In this document: one piece after another, positions 25,540 through 33,731 of the stretch | How positions within the stretch are numbered: position 1 is the first letter of the stretch | How the letters are laid out: every line of letters starts with the position of its first letter | Made by a program: the position numbers and the translations under genes | NCBI RefSeq assembly: GCF_003343245.1 | Contig: NZ_CP024901.1 | Span: 3,410,001 to 3,474,000, forward strand | From: Photorhabdus laumondii subsp. laumondii | GTDB taxonomy: Bacteria > Pseudomonadota > Gammaproteobacteria > Enterobacterales > Enterobacteriaceae | Direction of reading: 5' to 3' | DNA: 64,000 nucleotides | Notes under the pieces: model-generated | Told to the model about the DNA's origin: nothing | Databases searched by the model: none | What the model saw: only the letters and a program-made list of their open reading frames with translations

Positions 25540-26355
25540 TTAAAAAGAAATAAATTCTCTTTTTGTTAATTTTGATAAAACGCAATCAGCTTGTTCCTCT
25601 TCTTTAAAGCATTCACTTACTAACTGCTCAAACAACGGTTGATATTTGTCATAGCAAGTTGTTTTAGATATCCCAGTTAATGGCTTTATTGCTTCAAAGA
25701 CTTCTGTAAATTTCAGTCTTGAATATCCACGCCCGGAGCATTTTAGGCATGCTTTGTAAATCGGCACACCTTGTAACTTGGTCTGCTTTTCATCCAAAAC
25801 TTGCCCACGTCCATTACAGCGACAAGAATGACTCACAGAGCCTTTCCCTTTGCAGGTCTTGCAAAGCACCCTGCATCTTTCCTCTACTTCTCGGATTGAG
25901 GTAATAAAACGCTTGGGTTTCATGTTTAATGCCTTAGCCAGCATTCCTTCACTACTTCCATACTTTGTTGTGAATTTACGAACTGTAATAAATCCACCAT
26001 CGCAATCTGGACACACTTTCTTACTGGCTGCACTTCTCGCATAATCCTGAAATGCATAATTTGCGAGTAATTGCAGAACATTTTGCTTAACATCCTCATC
26101 AAGCTTATTAATAGCACTATGCTTATGAACCTGAGTCATTGCATATTGATAAAGGCTCTCCACGGCTTCATCAATACTGTTGATCCCCTGTTTCGCCAAA
26201 AACAGCTCAATGCCAAGCCTCGCTTTTGCGGACGCCAACCCTAGCGAGGCCATAACATCGGTAATTGAGAATGAGTCAGTAGCAGTTGCAGATGGAGAGT
26301 CACTAAACATGATCCCTTTGGGTGAAAAATACTTCGGTAGTGATTCAAGGTTCAT
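25540..26355 (-). CDS. Q: Antiterminator Q, lambda type with extra zinc motifs
   Basis: A 271-residue protein. The N-terminus ([21 protein letters not shown], then TDVMASLGLA) aligns with lambda Q (KFHSPKSPMMSDSP, TDVMAAMGMA), as do LLANYAFQDYARSAA and the end. Lambda Q has one pair of CxxC motifs; here there are four Cys clusters (CPDCDGG, CKTCKGKG, CRCNGRG, CLKCSGRG), like a DnaJ zinc domain. Q binds near the late promoter and lets polymerase read through terminators. Confidence 0.88.
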   Translation of the reverse strand: MNLESLPKYFSPKGIMFSDSPSATATDSFSITDVMASLGLASAKARLGIELFLAKQGINSIDEAVESLYQYAMTQVHKHSAINKLDEDVKQNVLQLLANYAFQDYARSAASKKVCPDCDGGFITVRKFTTKYGSSEGMLAKALNMKPKRFITSIREVEERCRVLCKTCKGKGSVSHSCRCNGRGQVLDEKQTKLQGVPIYKACLKCSGRGYSRLKFTEVFEAIKPLTGISKTTCYDKYQPLFEQLVSECFKEEEQADCVLSKLTKREFISF

Positions 26356-26558
26356 TTTCCCACCTCTAATAAAACTGAATGATATTTGTCATATTTGGTT
26401 GAGAACATGACTGTGTATTTTTTGCCCCTGACTATCCGATCCTGAGTAACTCTCAATCGAGCATGTTCACATTGCAGAACAACATGATTTTTTCTTGTTC
26501 TTGAATGAAGATATCTGGCTTCTTCTATTGCTGTGGATATATCAGTGAAGATTGTCAT
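26352..26558 (-). CDS. Small hypothetical nin-region protein
   Basis: A 68-residue basic protein ([20 protein letters not shown]...[17 protein letters not shown]) with ATGA-type overlap to Q. It sits where lambda has nin genes. Family not recognised. Confidence 0.6.
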   Translation of the reverse strand: MTIFTDISTAIEEARYLHSRTRKNHVVLQCEHARLRVTQDRIVRGKKYTVMFSTKYDKYHSVLLEVGK

Positions 26559-26727
26559 CTCCTATCTCCCATATCTGAATATTAAGAGAACCACCAGCCA
26601 CTCTTTCACTGCGGATGATACGCATGTCATCAATTCCTTTTGATGAGATGAAATGTCGGCCCCTGCTATGTCGCCAGTAAGTGTTATTTGATGGCGGCCA
26701 CGGCAATTTTAAATTATATACATTCAT
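26542..26727 (-). pseudogene. rusA: RusA Holliday-junction resolvase with internal deletion
   Basis: The frame reads [20 protein letters not shown], then GRHFISSKG, the start of RusA, then jumps to [20 protein letters not shown], its C-terminal strand region. RusA is about 120 residues; this frame has only 61. The missing middle is where RusA keeps its catalytic aspartates, so it should be inactive. The frame is intact, so a short peptide may still be made. Confidence 0.75.
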
Positions 26728-27104
26728 ACTGATGTCGCTCCCTTACTCATCATCAGAAATACAATCATTGCGGCCTTTAATGGATTCTTATCGTTAACTT
26801 CAATGCATGCATTATGATACTGACGTGCTGACCAAAAATCATTTACATAGACTAAGCTTATTTTATTCTTAACAATAATATTCCATGCATCAGACGGATT
26901 ATTACAAAAATCAAAAGGTCCAATTTCCGAAAAATCAGATTCATCTTTAAATTTAACATCAGCTATTACTTGACGATGAAATATACGAAACACATGATTA
27001 CGCTGTCGAATATTGATAATTTCTGCAAGGCTTTCTTTAGATTCCTGAATCAATACTAATTTATTAATTTCAAAATCTGACAATTCACTATATTTATTTT
27101 TCAT
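26724..27104 (-). CDS. NinX-like / DUF2591-type phage protein
   Basis: A 126-residue protein starting [18 protein letters not shown] and containing [23 protein letters not shown]. The [13 protein letters not shown] start and [15 protein letters not shown] block are typical of DUF2591/NinX proteins of lambdoid nin regions; function unknown. ATGA overlap with the rusA remnant. Confidence 0.75.
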   Translation of the reverse strand: MKNKYSELSDFEINKLVLIQESKESLAEIINIRQRNHVFRIFHRQVIADVKFKDESDFSEIGPFDFCNNPSDAWNIIVKNKISLVYVNDFWSARQYHNACIEVNDKNPLKAAMIVFLMMSKGATSV

Positions 27105-27216
27105 TTCTATTTCTCCGTCTGTCCCGTCTTGATTTCAATAGCTCATGAACGTAATCAAACGTTTTAACTTCTGACTCTGTGATGTTTGCTGGGACATTTA
27201 ACCACCCATTATTTAT
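27094..27216 (-). CDS. 40-residue protein with possible ATA start
   Basis: An open frame reads (M/I)NNGWLNVPANITESEVKT, then [20 protein letters not shown]. The first codon in the expected place is ATA, overlapping the upstream stop as ATAA where ATGA would be normal; no ATG lies in frame. Either ATA is used as a rare start or the start codon has mutated. Basic C-terminus. Overlaps the NinX-like gene by 11 nt. Confidence 0.4.
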   Translation of the reverse strand: MNNGWLNVPANITESEVKTFDYVHELLKSRRDRRRNRNEK

Positions 27217-27449
27217 TCCTTTCTTTTCTTCTCAAAAGCAGCCGCAGCCGCGAGAAAATTAGACTCTATAAGCTGTTTTGCTTCTCTCTTCATTTCTCTG
27301 CCTAATCGCAATGCTCTTTTACCCTGCTTAAGCTGCCACAGCGCATAAAGATAAAATAGCCTTGCCGACGCTGACAGCCATATAAGCCCGCAAACAAATG
27401 TCGCTACAACGCCAGCAAACGCATAGAAATAGAGTATCCAGTCATTCAT
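27213..27449 (-). CDS. Small membrane protein
   Basis: A 78-residue protein with a membrane helix (ILYFYAFAGVVATFVCGLIWLS) followed by a basic amphipathic part (QGKRALRLGREMKREAKQLIE). Family not recognised. It overlaps the NinB-like gene by one base. Confidence 0.6.
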   Translation of the reverse strand: MNDWILYFYAFAGVVATFVCGLIWLSASARLFYLYALWQLKQGKRALRLGREMKREAKQLIESNFLAAAAAFEKKRKE

Positions 27450-27892
27450 TATCTATCTTGCTCCTGTTTTAATTTCATATATTGTGAGTTATTTGGGATG
27501 GTCACTAAACAGCCAATATCAAAAGCCCATTTCTCAACTTGCGTCATGAAATAGAACATTTCACCCGTATCTAATTTTGACGTCTTTCTCAGAGTCCTGA
27601 TGCGCTCTGTAAGCTGCGTAGTGAGATCAATAGCTTCTATGACCTCATAACCCAAAAATGTATGTTTAAGTGCTTCCTTAACATCCTCCGGCGTCAATTT
27701 AGCGTTATTTTTATTTAAATAACGACTTATTTCACCGCACCACATATGAAAAGTGTTATTTTGTGGAATTGAGCGAGTATCTTTCCACGGCTTAATAATA
27801 ATTCGGTGCGGCTGTTTAGTTTCAAGTGTTTCTTTTAATATTTCCCAAGCTTGTGATTTATTTGATTCGTGAAAACAAAAATCAGCTTCCAT
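27449..27892 (-). CDS. ninB: NinB/Orf-like recombination mediator
   Basis: A 147-residue protein. The segment PHRIIIKPWKDTRSIPQNNTFHMWCGEISRYL matches the (K)RSLDQN(R)KLWACLGDVSRQ block of NinB, with SIPQNN in place of SLDQNR. NinB (Orf) binds single-stranded DNA and SSB and replaces RecFOR in phage recombination. It stands in a nin-like region. Confidence 0.72.
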   Translation of the reverse strand: MEADFCFHESNKSQAWEILKETLETKQPHRIIIKPWKDTRSIPQNNTFHMWCGEISRYLNKNNAKLTPEDVKEALKHTFLGYEVIEAIDLTTQLTERIRTLRKTSKLDTGEMFYFMTQVEKWAFDIGCLVTIPNNSQYMKLKQEQDR

Positions 27893-28093
27893 TTATCCCC
27901 CATTATTTACTTTCTTATTCCATGCGATCTCTGATTCTTCTAGCGTTGGATATGATTGGCTTTCATTTTGACAGCGACGGCATTTGTGATAATGCCACCT
28001 GCCTTTACTTTCATCGTTATAATCACGCAGCACCCAGCAATTGATAGCTTTACCGCCACATTTACATGGTAGAAATGTTCTTTCTTCACTCAT
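27893..28093 (-). CDS. Lar-like zinc protein, copy 1
   Basis: A 66-residue protein with LPCKCGGKA and YHKCRRCQNESQSYPTLEESEIAWNKKV. CPFCG-like pairs followed by an ExxAIxAWNxRV-like end are the mark of Lar (restriction alleviation) proteins. This copy is more divergent than the next. Function probable: reducing type I restriction. Confidence 0.7.
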   Translation of the reverse strand: MSEERTFLPCKCGGKAINCWVLRDYNDESKGRWHYHKCRRCQNESQSYPTLEESEIAWNKKVNNGG

Positions 28094-28292
28094 CGTTATT
28101 TACTCTCTTATTCCAGGCTTTGATTGCCATTTCATGCTGTCGACGGATATCATCATTAATAAACTGGGCTGTTTGTGCATCACAATTGAAGCATCTGACA
28201 ATTGATGAACGATACGGACAGTCATCTTCATATTGCCGAAATACTCCAACATCTTTGCTACCGCAAAACGGGCATGGCTTAATTTCCTTCAT
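28086..28292 (-). CDS. Lar-like restriction alleviation protein, copy 2
   Basis: A 68-residue protein: MKEIKPCPFCGSKDVGVF...VRCFNCDAQT...AIKAWNKRV. This is the Lar family pattern (two CxxC pairs and an AWNxR end). It overlaps copy 1 by 8 nt. The Rac prophage Lar stimulates protective modification by type I systems. Confidence 0.8.
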   Translation of the reverse strand: MKEIKPCPFCGSKDVGVFRQYEDDCPYRSSIVRCFNCDAQTAQFINDDIRRQHEMAIKAWNKRVNNDE

Positions 28293-28304
28293 ATCAAAAA
28301 TCCT

Positions 28305-29261
28305 TCATCTCTGTAACTGCTCTTGAAATACTTTGGCACCATTGATCAGCATATCGTTGAAATCCCCGGCTTCGGGCCAACGAATGCTGACAAGTTCCAC
28401 ATCATTGTTACTCAGAATATTTTTATTACCACACTCAAACGCCGCAGCAAGCCCTGTCCCGTTACTGTCCCTGTCTGCGAAAATAATTAAGTGTTTCACT
28501 CCCTTGGGAGCGCGGAACTTCCGTAAAAATCCGGCATTCAGAGTTGACCAGGTGTTGCAGCCGTATATCTGTTTGCATGACAATGCTGTTTCTATCCCTT
28601 CTGCTATCCCCAAAGTTGAAGAGACTGGAAACATGCGGATAGCAATGGAATTAGCAAAGTTCAGATAGTTATCTTCCTGCAATTTCAGCATCCGCTTATT
28701 ACCGTCAAAATCCGCTTTTTTCTCTCCGTCTAGTACCGTTCTATGGAGATAACAGCCTGCCCCTTTATCATCCGTAGCAATTGACCAGATAGCCTGCTTA
28801 TTCCCAAATGGCGTTTTTTCTTCCGTATTGAAACGAATATGGCCGGACGGTAATTCAAATATGCCGCGATTGAACAAGTAGTGTTGAGCGGCGGTATCGT
28901 TTAGCGGGGGTAGTGTTGAAAATTTACTGATGACTTTTACACGGATTGTTTGAGTTTCTGGCTGTTGCTGCTTATCATGACCTCGTTTGTAGTTGTAACT
29001 GTTTCCTATTAGTGAATCAATTTCTCTTGCTAATGTCTTGAAATCTTTTCCTTGGGTTAGTTCTAGCAGCTTCCACCCATCACCGGCACCGCAACTACAT
29101 ATCCACGATCCGGTACCGTCCTTGTCATCGCATCGGTATTTTCCTTTTCGCTTACATGCCGGACACTCTCCTGCATAATGTTTCTTTCCTGTAACATTGG
29201 GTAAATCGTAGTATTCAAAAATTTCAGGCCACCGCCCTCTCACTGCTTCCACTGTTCGCAT
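28305..29261 (-). CDS. DNA primase with zinc and TOPRIM domains
   Basis: About 318 residues from MRTVEAVRGRWPEIFEYYDL. Zinc-binding part CPACKRKGKYRCDD...CSCGAGDGW (residues about 30-65), then TOPRIM motifs LGIAEGIETALS and LIIFADRDSNGTG. This is the phage P4/T7-type primase arrangement without its helicase domain, which is supplied by the next gene. A start at 29339 would add a basic tail without support. Confidence 0.88.
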   Translation of the reverse strand: MRTVEAVRGRWPEIFEYYDLPNVTGKKHYAGECPACKRKGKYRCDDKDGTGSWICSCGAGDGWKLLELTQGKDFKTLAREIDSLIGNSYNYKRGHDKQQQPETQTIRVKVISKFSTLPPLNDTAAQHYLFNRGIFELPSGHIRFNTEEKTPFGNKQAIWSIATDDKGAGCYLHRTVLDGEKKADFDGNKRMLKLQEDNYLNFANSIAIRMFPVSSTLGIAEGIETALSCKQIYGCNTWSTLNAGFLRKFRAPKGVKHLIIFADRDSNGTGLAAAFECGNKNILSNNDVELVSIRWPEAGDFNDMLINGAKVFQEQLQR

Positions 29262-30765
29262 TTTTCTGTTTCTCCTGCATCTTTGCCCACGCGATTTGTT
29301 TAGAACGAATGAAGTTGTAAACTTCCGGTGAGATTTCAATTAAGTGATCGCTTAAGCCGTGCGGCCAGACACCGAACTTTTTCTTGTATGTATGAGCGCA
29401 CCAGCCATCGGAAATGGGTTTCCCCTGATTTTCCCGTTCACGCTGATAATATTTAATTTGTGACCACCAGCTTTGTTTCTCTTCCTTGCTGTAAATTCGC
29501 TCGTTCTTCCCTAATTTTTTCAGCCCGCGAGACTCATCAACATCAACGTTCTCACCAGCAAGCGGCTTGAAACCGCATTTCGGGCAAACATAGACGCCAG
29601 CCGGTTTCATGTAATGACAGCCATGGCATTCTTTCGGGATTTTCTCTTGTTTGACTTTCTCGCTAAAACTTGATGAAGATTTCATGCCATCATTTTTGGA
29701 TGGCAACTTGTCATACTCAATTTCATCAGGGAAGCCGAGAAGATGGACGCTGCCACTGTGATCGAATATCAAGCATTTATCTTTGCCCTTCGCTGTTCTC
29801 AACCCTCGCCCAAGGCATTGCACCCATCTGATTTCTGATTTTGTAGGCCGGGCATAAATGATACAGCGCACGTCACTATCAAACCCGGCAACAAGTACAC
29901 CGACATTGACGATGATTTTCGTCGCACCCTGTTCAAACCTGTTAATGATCAACTGCCGCTCATCATGTGGGGTTTCTGCTGTCATCACTTCGGTGTTAAT
30001 ACCAGACTTGTTAAACTCCATCGTGACATAGTTAGCGTGCTTAACATTCACACAAAAGCAGATTGTTGGCCGGTCCTCGCCGTTCTCCAGCCAGTTCCTG
30101 ACGATATTGCCCACCAGCGTTGAATCGCCCATGATCTGGGCTAGTTGCTCCTCGTTATAGTCATTACCAAAAGCCGCTAAACTTGTTGTTTTCACGCCGG
30201 TCAAATCGGGCCTGTCGGGCGCATAGAACTCATATTTGCTCAGATCCCCAATGCTAATGAGTTCTTTCATCGTCGTTGGCTTAATCAACTTCTCGTAATA
30301 TTTACCCATCCACGTCGCAAATGGCGTTCCTGATAAGCCAACAACTCGAATGTCGCTATCTCTGATAATTTCCAGTAACTTACGGCGCTTCATGTGGGCT
30401 TCATCAATGATCAGTAAGTCGATGTTGTCTGGAAACTCACGACGAATAAGCGTGTCAGCCGAAGCAATTTGAATTAGTCGATCTGGGTCATGTAGTGGAT
30501 GATTTCGCCAAACGTAGCTGATTTGATCTGCTGGCAGTCCGTATTCAACGAACCGGGTCGCAGTCTGATCGAGAAGTACTGTGTACGGGGCTACGAACAT
30601 CACTCTCATACCATGACTGACAAATCCGTCAGCAATAAACGCCGCTATTGCTGTTTTTCCAAAGCCTACACTGGCCGATAATAAAAACGTTCGATGTTTT
30701 TTCCAGTCATGACGAAGCATGTTAAGCGCGGTGACCTGCTTAACCTTCGGTGTTATATTTAACAT
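29224..30765 (-). CDS. DEAH-box replicative helicase
   Basis: About 513 residues from MLNITPKVKQVTALNML. Motif I SASVGFGKT, motif II LLIIDEAH, motif III LSGTPFA, motif VI CLGRGLRTAKG place it in superfamily 2. A Cys pair near the C-terminus (CHGCHYMKPAGVYVCPKCGF) is a zinc ribbon. It overlaps the primase start by 38 nt. Lambda P is absent, so this pair should drive replication. Confidence 0.9.
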   Translation of the reverse strand: MLNITPKVKQVTALNMLRHDWKKHRTFLLSASVGFGKTAIAAFIADGFVSHGMRVMFVAPYTVLLDQTATRFVEYGLPADQISYVWRNHPLHDPDRLIQIASADTLIRREFPDNIDLLIIDEAHMKRRKLLEIIRDSDIRVVGLSGTPFATWMGKYYEKLIKPTTMKELISIGDLSKYEFYAPDRPDLTGVKTTSLAAFGNDYNEEQLAQIMGDSTLVGNIVRNWLENGEDRPTICFCVNVKHANYVTMEFNKSGINTEVMTAETPHDERQLIINRFEQGATKIIVNVGVLVAGFDSDVRCIIYARPTKSEIRWVQCLGRGLRTAKGKDKCLIFDHSGSVHLLGFPDEIEYDKLPSKNDGMKSSSSFSEKVKQEKIPKECHGCHYMKPAGVYVCPKCGFKPLAGENVDVDESRGLKKLGKNERIYSKEEKQSWWSQIKYYQRERENQGKPISDGWCAHTYKKKFGVWPHGLSDHLIEISPEVYNFIRSKQIAWAKMQEKQKNANSGSSERAVA

Positions 30766-30836
30766 ATTGAATCCTTTGAAAGTCGGTTCGGGGTCGCTCG
30801 CCAAAGTTTCCGAATCGATTTTTATTGATGATTTCG

Positions 30837-31307
30837 CTATGTTTCCTCTTCAAACGTAGCGGGAACAGTGAATGAATCTGTAGCAGCGCTGGCAGGGTTC
30901 AATCTGTATTTCACATTTCTTGCCCGGTTTGATTCAGCAAAAAACAACGCGGTATCTCGTAACTCCCGCTTGCCTTTCCAGAACCCATCCGGGTTTATCT
31001 CGTAAACTTTGCTGTACCTGCTGCGTATCATCCCTGACTCTTTCAGGGTTTTTATCGATCTGTACACCGCACTTTTTGACAAGCCGGTTTGTGATATGAG
31101 CGTTGATACATCGACCATCAGCGCCCCTGTCTCTTTGTCCATGTCCTTGATCATTTTTAAATACAAAATTATTGTTGCGTTATCTCTCTCTTGTGCACAT
31201 TTAGTAATAAAATCAATACCTTTGTCGTATGCCTGAATGAATATATGGCCTTTAGTGTCATGATTGGGTATAATTTCAACATCGTGTATTTTTGACTGCT
31301 TAGTCAT
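30837..31307 (-). CDS. Winged-helix protein, candidate replication initiator
   Basis: About 156 residues from MTKQSKIHDVEIIPNHD. The middle has a winged HTH (LISQTGLSKSAVYRSIKTLKESGMI) and YLKMIKDMDKETGALMVDVS. It resembles plasmid RepL-type or O-like initiators. It lies first in the helicase/primase operon, and repeated palindromes sit just upstream (31354-31390). Confidence 0.65.
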   Translation of the reverse strand: MTKQSKIHDVEIIPNHDTKGHIFIQAYDKGIDFITKCAQERDNATIILYLKMIKDMDKETGALMVDVSTLISQTGLSKSAVYRSIKTLKESGMIRSRYSKVYEINPDGFWKGKRELRDTALFFAESNRARNVKYRLNPASAATDSFTVPATFEEET

Positions 31308-31353
31308 CACTTCACCCGCCAAATTACTTATAACCCACTGTTTTTAAAGACTT

Positions 31354-31390
31354 TCCCATACTGTGGGACAAATTGTCCCATACTGTGGGA
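31354..31390. repeat. Direct palindromic repeats: operator or iteron
   Basis: TCCCATACTGTGGGA occurs at 31354-31368 and again at 31376-31390, 22 bp apart. Each is near-palindromic, and the joint GGGACAAATTGTCCC (31365-31379) is palindromic too. They lie upstream of the winged-helix gene, in the region where lambda places O and ori. Confidence 0.7.
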
Positions 31391-31531
31391 AAAACGCATT
31401 TTTAACCTATTGATTTTAAACATATTTTTAAGTCGTCCCTTCTATGATTCTATATGTCAGATTCTGTGACTCGATCCGCCGTTGACCTTGACCTTGTTTT
31501 CCGGGTTTTGGCCTTGTGCAAACCTCGACTT

Positions 31532-31894
31532 TCAGCACTTACCAGAAAAGAACCCTCCACGGTGTTTAAGCGGCTCCGGTATGGGCTGGTTTTGCTGGCT
31601 AGTGCCTGTTTTCAGCAGCTCAGTAGGGGTTGTTACATACCCCTGGCTGAAAGCAGCATATTTCCTGACAAATTCTCTTAACCGGATATTTGCATGACGC
31701 CGTGCGATGTTATCTTTCCGGTACGATACCGGCTCTTCATCCCAAGCCGCTTCATACACTTCTGAATAACGCACCGTGATTTTTCCGCGAGTGGACGGAT
31801 CGAGCTGCAACAGCATTTCTCGAATCCATTTTTCATCATCACGAAAGAAATTCGCCGGCATCAAGACATTGACGTGATAGTCGAAACTGTCCAT
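31532..31894 (-). CDS. Hypothetical phage protein
   Basis: About 120 residues from MDSFDYHVNVLMPANFFRDD. The N-terminal half (WIREMLLQLDPSTRGKITVRYSEVYEAAWD...NIARRHANIRLREFVRKY) is typical of small proteins of prophages between cII and the replication genes. Function unknown. Confidence 0.6.
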   Translation of the reverse strand: MDSFDYHVNVLMPANFFRDDEKWIREMLLQLDPSTRGKITVRYSEVYEAAWDEEPVSYRKDNIARRHANIRLREFVRKYAAFSQGYVTTPTELLKTGTSQQNQPIPEPLKHRGGFFSGKC

Positions 31895-31938
31895 AATCAC
31901 CTCGCTATGTTAGGGGAAATGAGAGCTCCCCTATTGAC

Positions 31939-32256
31939 TTATATTTGATTAGCCTCATCTGCTGTAACAGACGGGGCGCTTTCTCTTAAGTGAGATAGCA
32001 TCTCTTGCAACGCTTTAGCTATCTGTGCTGTTTCTTCTCCATGAATAACTACTTCCTGTACATTTGCATCAAAACCGATTGCAGCCAGCAACTTGGCGGC
32101 CTTAGCGACAAAGCCGGTCTGTTCTGTTTGCCACCTGCTTATTTGCGACTGATGCACGCCAACCGCATTTGCAACATGCTTAGGCCCGGTAATGACAATT
32201 CCCTTTCTTATTCGTGATTCGATTTCTTTAGTTTTGCGTTCCATTGCGATATTCAT
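31939..32256 (-). CDS. cII: CII-like transcriptional activator
   Basis: A 105-residue protein with an HTH (GPKHVANAVGVHQSQISRWQ) in lambda CII style and the following AKLLAAIGFD. In lambda, CII directs the decision toward lysogeny by activating pRE and pI. Position after cro, with a nut site between, copies lambda nutR. Confidence 0.82.
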   Translation of the reverse strand: MNIAMERKTKEIESRIRKGIVITGPKHVANAVGVHQSQISRWQTEQTGFVAKAAKLLAAIGFDANVQEVVIHGEETAQIAKALQEMLSHLRESAPSVTADEANQI

Positions 32257-32329
32257 CTGTTAAATTTCCTTAAATAAAATAAAGTTAATAGCCCTAAAAT
32301 TGGGCTACGCTCCCCGCTTAGTGAGGAAT

Positions 32330-32360
32330 GCACCTTTCGGTGCTGAGATGTTAAAGAGCG
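32330..32360 (-). promoter_or_regulatory. nutR-like site: boxA and boxB
   Basis: On the minus strand boxA CGCTCTTTAAC (32360-32350) is followed after six bases by boxB GCACC-GAAA-GGTGC (32343-32330). It lies between cro and cII, exactly where lambda has nutR. The tetraloop GAAA and 5-bp stem match the second site near 34.79 kb. Confidence 0.85.
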
Positions 32361-32378
32361 GTCTTGTTGTTATACGAA

Positions 32379-32582
32379 TTAGTTTGGATTTCCATATAAC
32401 AGCCAAGATGGATCACACTTCAATACATTAGCGATCTCAAATATGAAACGAGGACGTTTAGTGATACCAGCTTCTATCAATTGTATAGATTGCTGCGTCA
32501 TCCCTACCCTTCCTGCCAAATCAGATTGTGTCATGTTCATCTCTGAACGTTTCCGTTTGAGTCGCTCTGATAATGTTTCCAT
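32379..32582 (-). CDS. cro: Cro-like repressor
   Basis: A 67-residue HTH protein ([33 protein letters not shown]). Preceded by AAGGAGG. It is divergent from cI and first in the minus-strand early operon; both features define cro. The ending SWLLYGNPN is typical of Cro/CI N-terminal domains. Confidence 0.88.
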   Translation of the reverse strand: METLSERLKRKRSEMNMTQSDLAGRVGMTQQSIQLIEAGITKRPRFIFEIANVLKCDPSWLLYGNPN

Positions 32583-32604
32583 ACTACCTCCTTGACAAAA
32601 TTTC

Positions 32605-32637
32605 TTGTATTAAAATACAAATTAGATTGTTTGTCAA
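32605..32637. promoter_or_regulatory. PR promoter and palindromic operator
   Basis: Minus-strand TTGACA (32632-32637) and TTTAAT (32609-32614), 17 bp apart, form PR. The palindrome TTGTATTAAAATACAA (32605-32620) overlaps the -10. Related TTGT/ACAA half-sites continue to 32650. They are the likely cI and Cro operators; the cI promoter would face the other way. Confidence 0.75.
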
Positions 32638-32691
32638 ATACAGGTTTTCTTGTGAGAATTAAGGTGGGGGTGTAAATGAGGTAATGAATAC

Positions 32692-33330
32692 ATGACGATC
32701 GCAGAGCGAGTAAAAACTAGACGAATTGAGATGGGCTTAACTCAAACTGAGCTGGCTGATTTGATCGGAACAAAACAACAGTCAATAGAACAACTAGAAA
32801 AGGGGAAAACAAAAAGACCGCGTTTTCTCCCTGAGCTTGCTGTCGCCTTACAATGTTCTGTAAGTTATCTACTTTACGGTACGGAAGATAAAAAAGAAGA
32901 AATAGAATACGCCGGAAAGCCTAAAAACGGATTAGTTAGAGTAATTGGAGAAGCTGTTCTCGGTATTGACGGTGCCGTAGACATGGTTGAATTCCATGCT
33001 GGATGGTTACGCATTTGTAGTACTGATCATGATGCATATGGATTAAAAGTTAAGGGAGATAGCATGTGGCCCCGCATACAGTCTGGTGAATTTGTTGTTA
33101 TTGAACCAAACACTCCGGTGCATCCCGGTGATGAAGTTTTTGTTAGAACAAATAATGGTCATAACATGATAAAAATTATGAACATAACACGAAATGGTGA
33201 TTATCAGTTTTCAAGTATAAACAGCGATCATCGACCAATAACAATCCCTAAGAATAATGTAATAATGATTCATTATGTATCGGCTATTATAAAAAATACG
33301 CGTTACATTGATGACGACGAAATTAGCTAA
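32692..33330 (+). CDS. cI: CI-type repressor with LexA-like peptidase domain
   Basis: A 212-residue protein: N-terminal XRE HTH ([20 protein letters not shown]), then a peptidase S24 domain with GDSMWPRI (Ser124) and NMIKIM (catalytic Lys161). An Ala-Gly pair (EYAGKP, residues 74-75) could be the self-cleavage site. It keeps the prophage silent and is probably cleaved after RecA activation. Confidence 0.92.
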   Translation: MTIAERVKTRRIEMGLTQTELADLIGTKQQSIEQLEKGKTKRPRFLPELAVALQCSVSYLLYGTEDKKEEIEYAGKPKNGLVRVIGEAVLGIDGAVDMVEFHAGWLRICSTDHDAYGLKVKGDSMWPRIQSGEFVVIEPNTPVHPGDEVFVRTNNGHNMIKIMNITRNGDYQFSSINSDHRPITIPKNNVIMIHYVSAIIKNTRYIDDDEIS

Positions 33331-33392
33331 GGTGAACAATCTGGCTAAATTTATTTATTATCAATATCTTATATTTAGTTGCAGGAGAATTA

Positions 33393-33731
33393 ATGTCTTC
33401 AATGTATGAGAATTTTGAATTCATTACCGCTGAAATATTGAGTGAGTATTTTGATTCAAAAGGAGTTATCCCTCATTGTAGTCTTTGTGATAGCGTACAT
33501 TTTACTGTTCCTCAAGTTGGGATGACAGGTGCTGTATCTTGTAGTATGGGTATCGGGCCGTATGCTAATGTATTTAAAGCAGAAAGCATATATCACAAAA
33601 ATACGGATAGTTATTACATTTCAATTATTTGTAAAAAATGTGGGAATGTAATGATGATAGATACATCACAAGTTCTTGATTGGGTAAAACAAAAATATCC
33701 TGCTATCATGGAGAAAGATAGTAATGACTAA
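33393..33731 (+). CDS. Zinc-ribbon protein at the rexA position
   Basis: A 112-residue protein after TGCAGGAGAATTA (good ribosome site). Two CxxC pairs (CSLCDSVHF and CKKCGNVMM) frame a beta-rich middle (VPQVGMTGAVSC), a zinc-ribbon layout. It follows cI on the same strand with no terminator between, so it should be expressed in the lysogen. Function unknown. Confidence 0.75.
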   Translation: MSSMYENFEFITAEILSEYFDSKGVIPHCSLCDSVHFTVPQVGMTGAVSCSMGIGPYANVFKAESIYHKNTDSYYISIICKKCGNVMMIDTSQVLDWVKQKYPAIMEKDSND

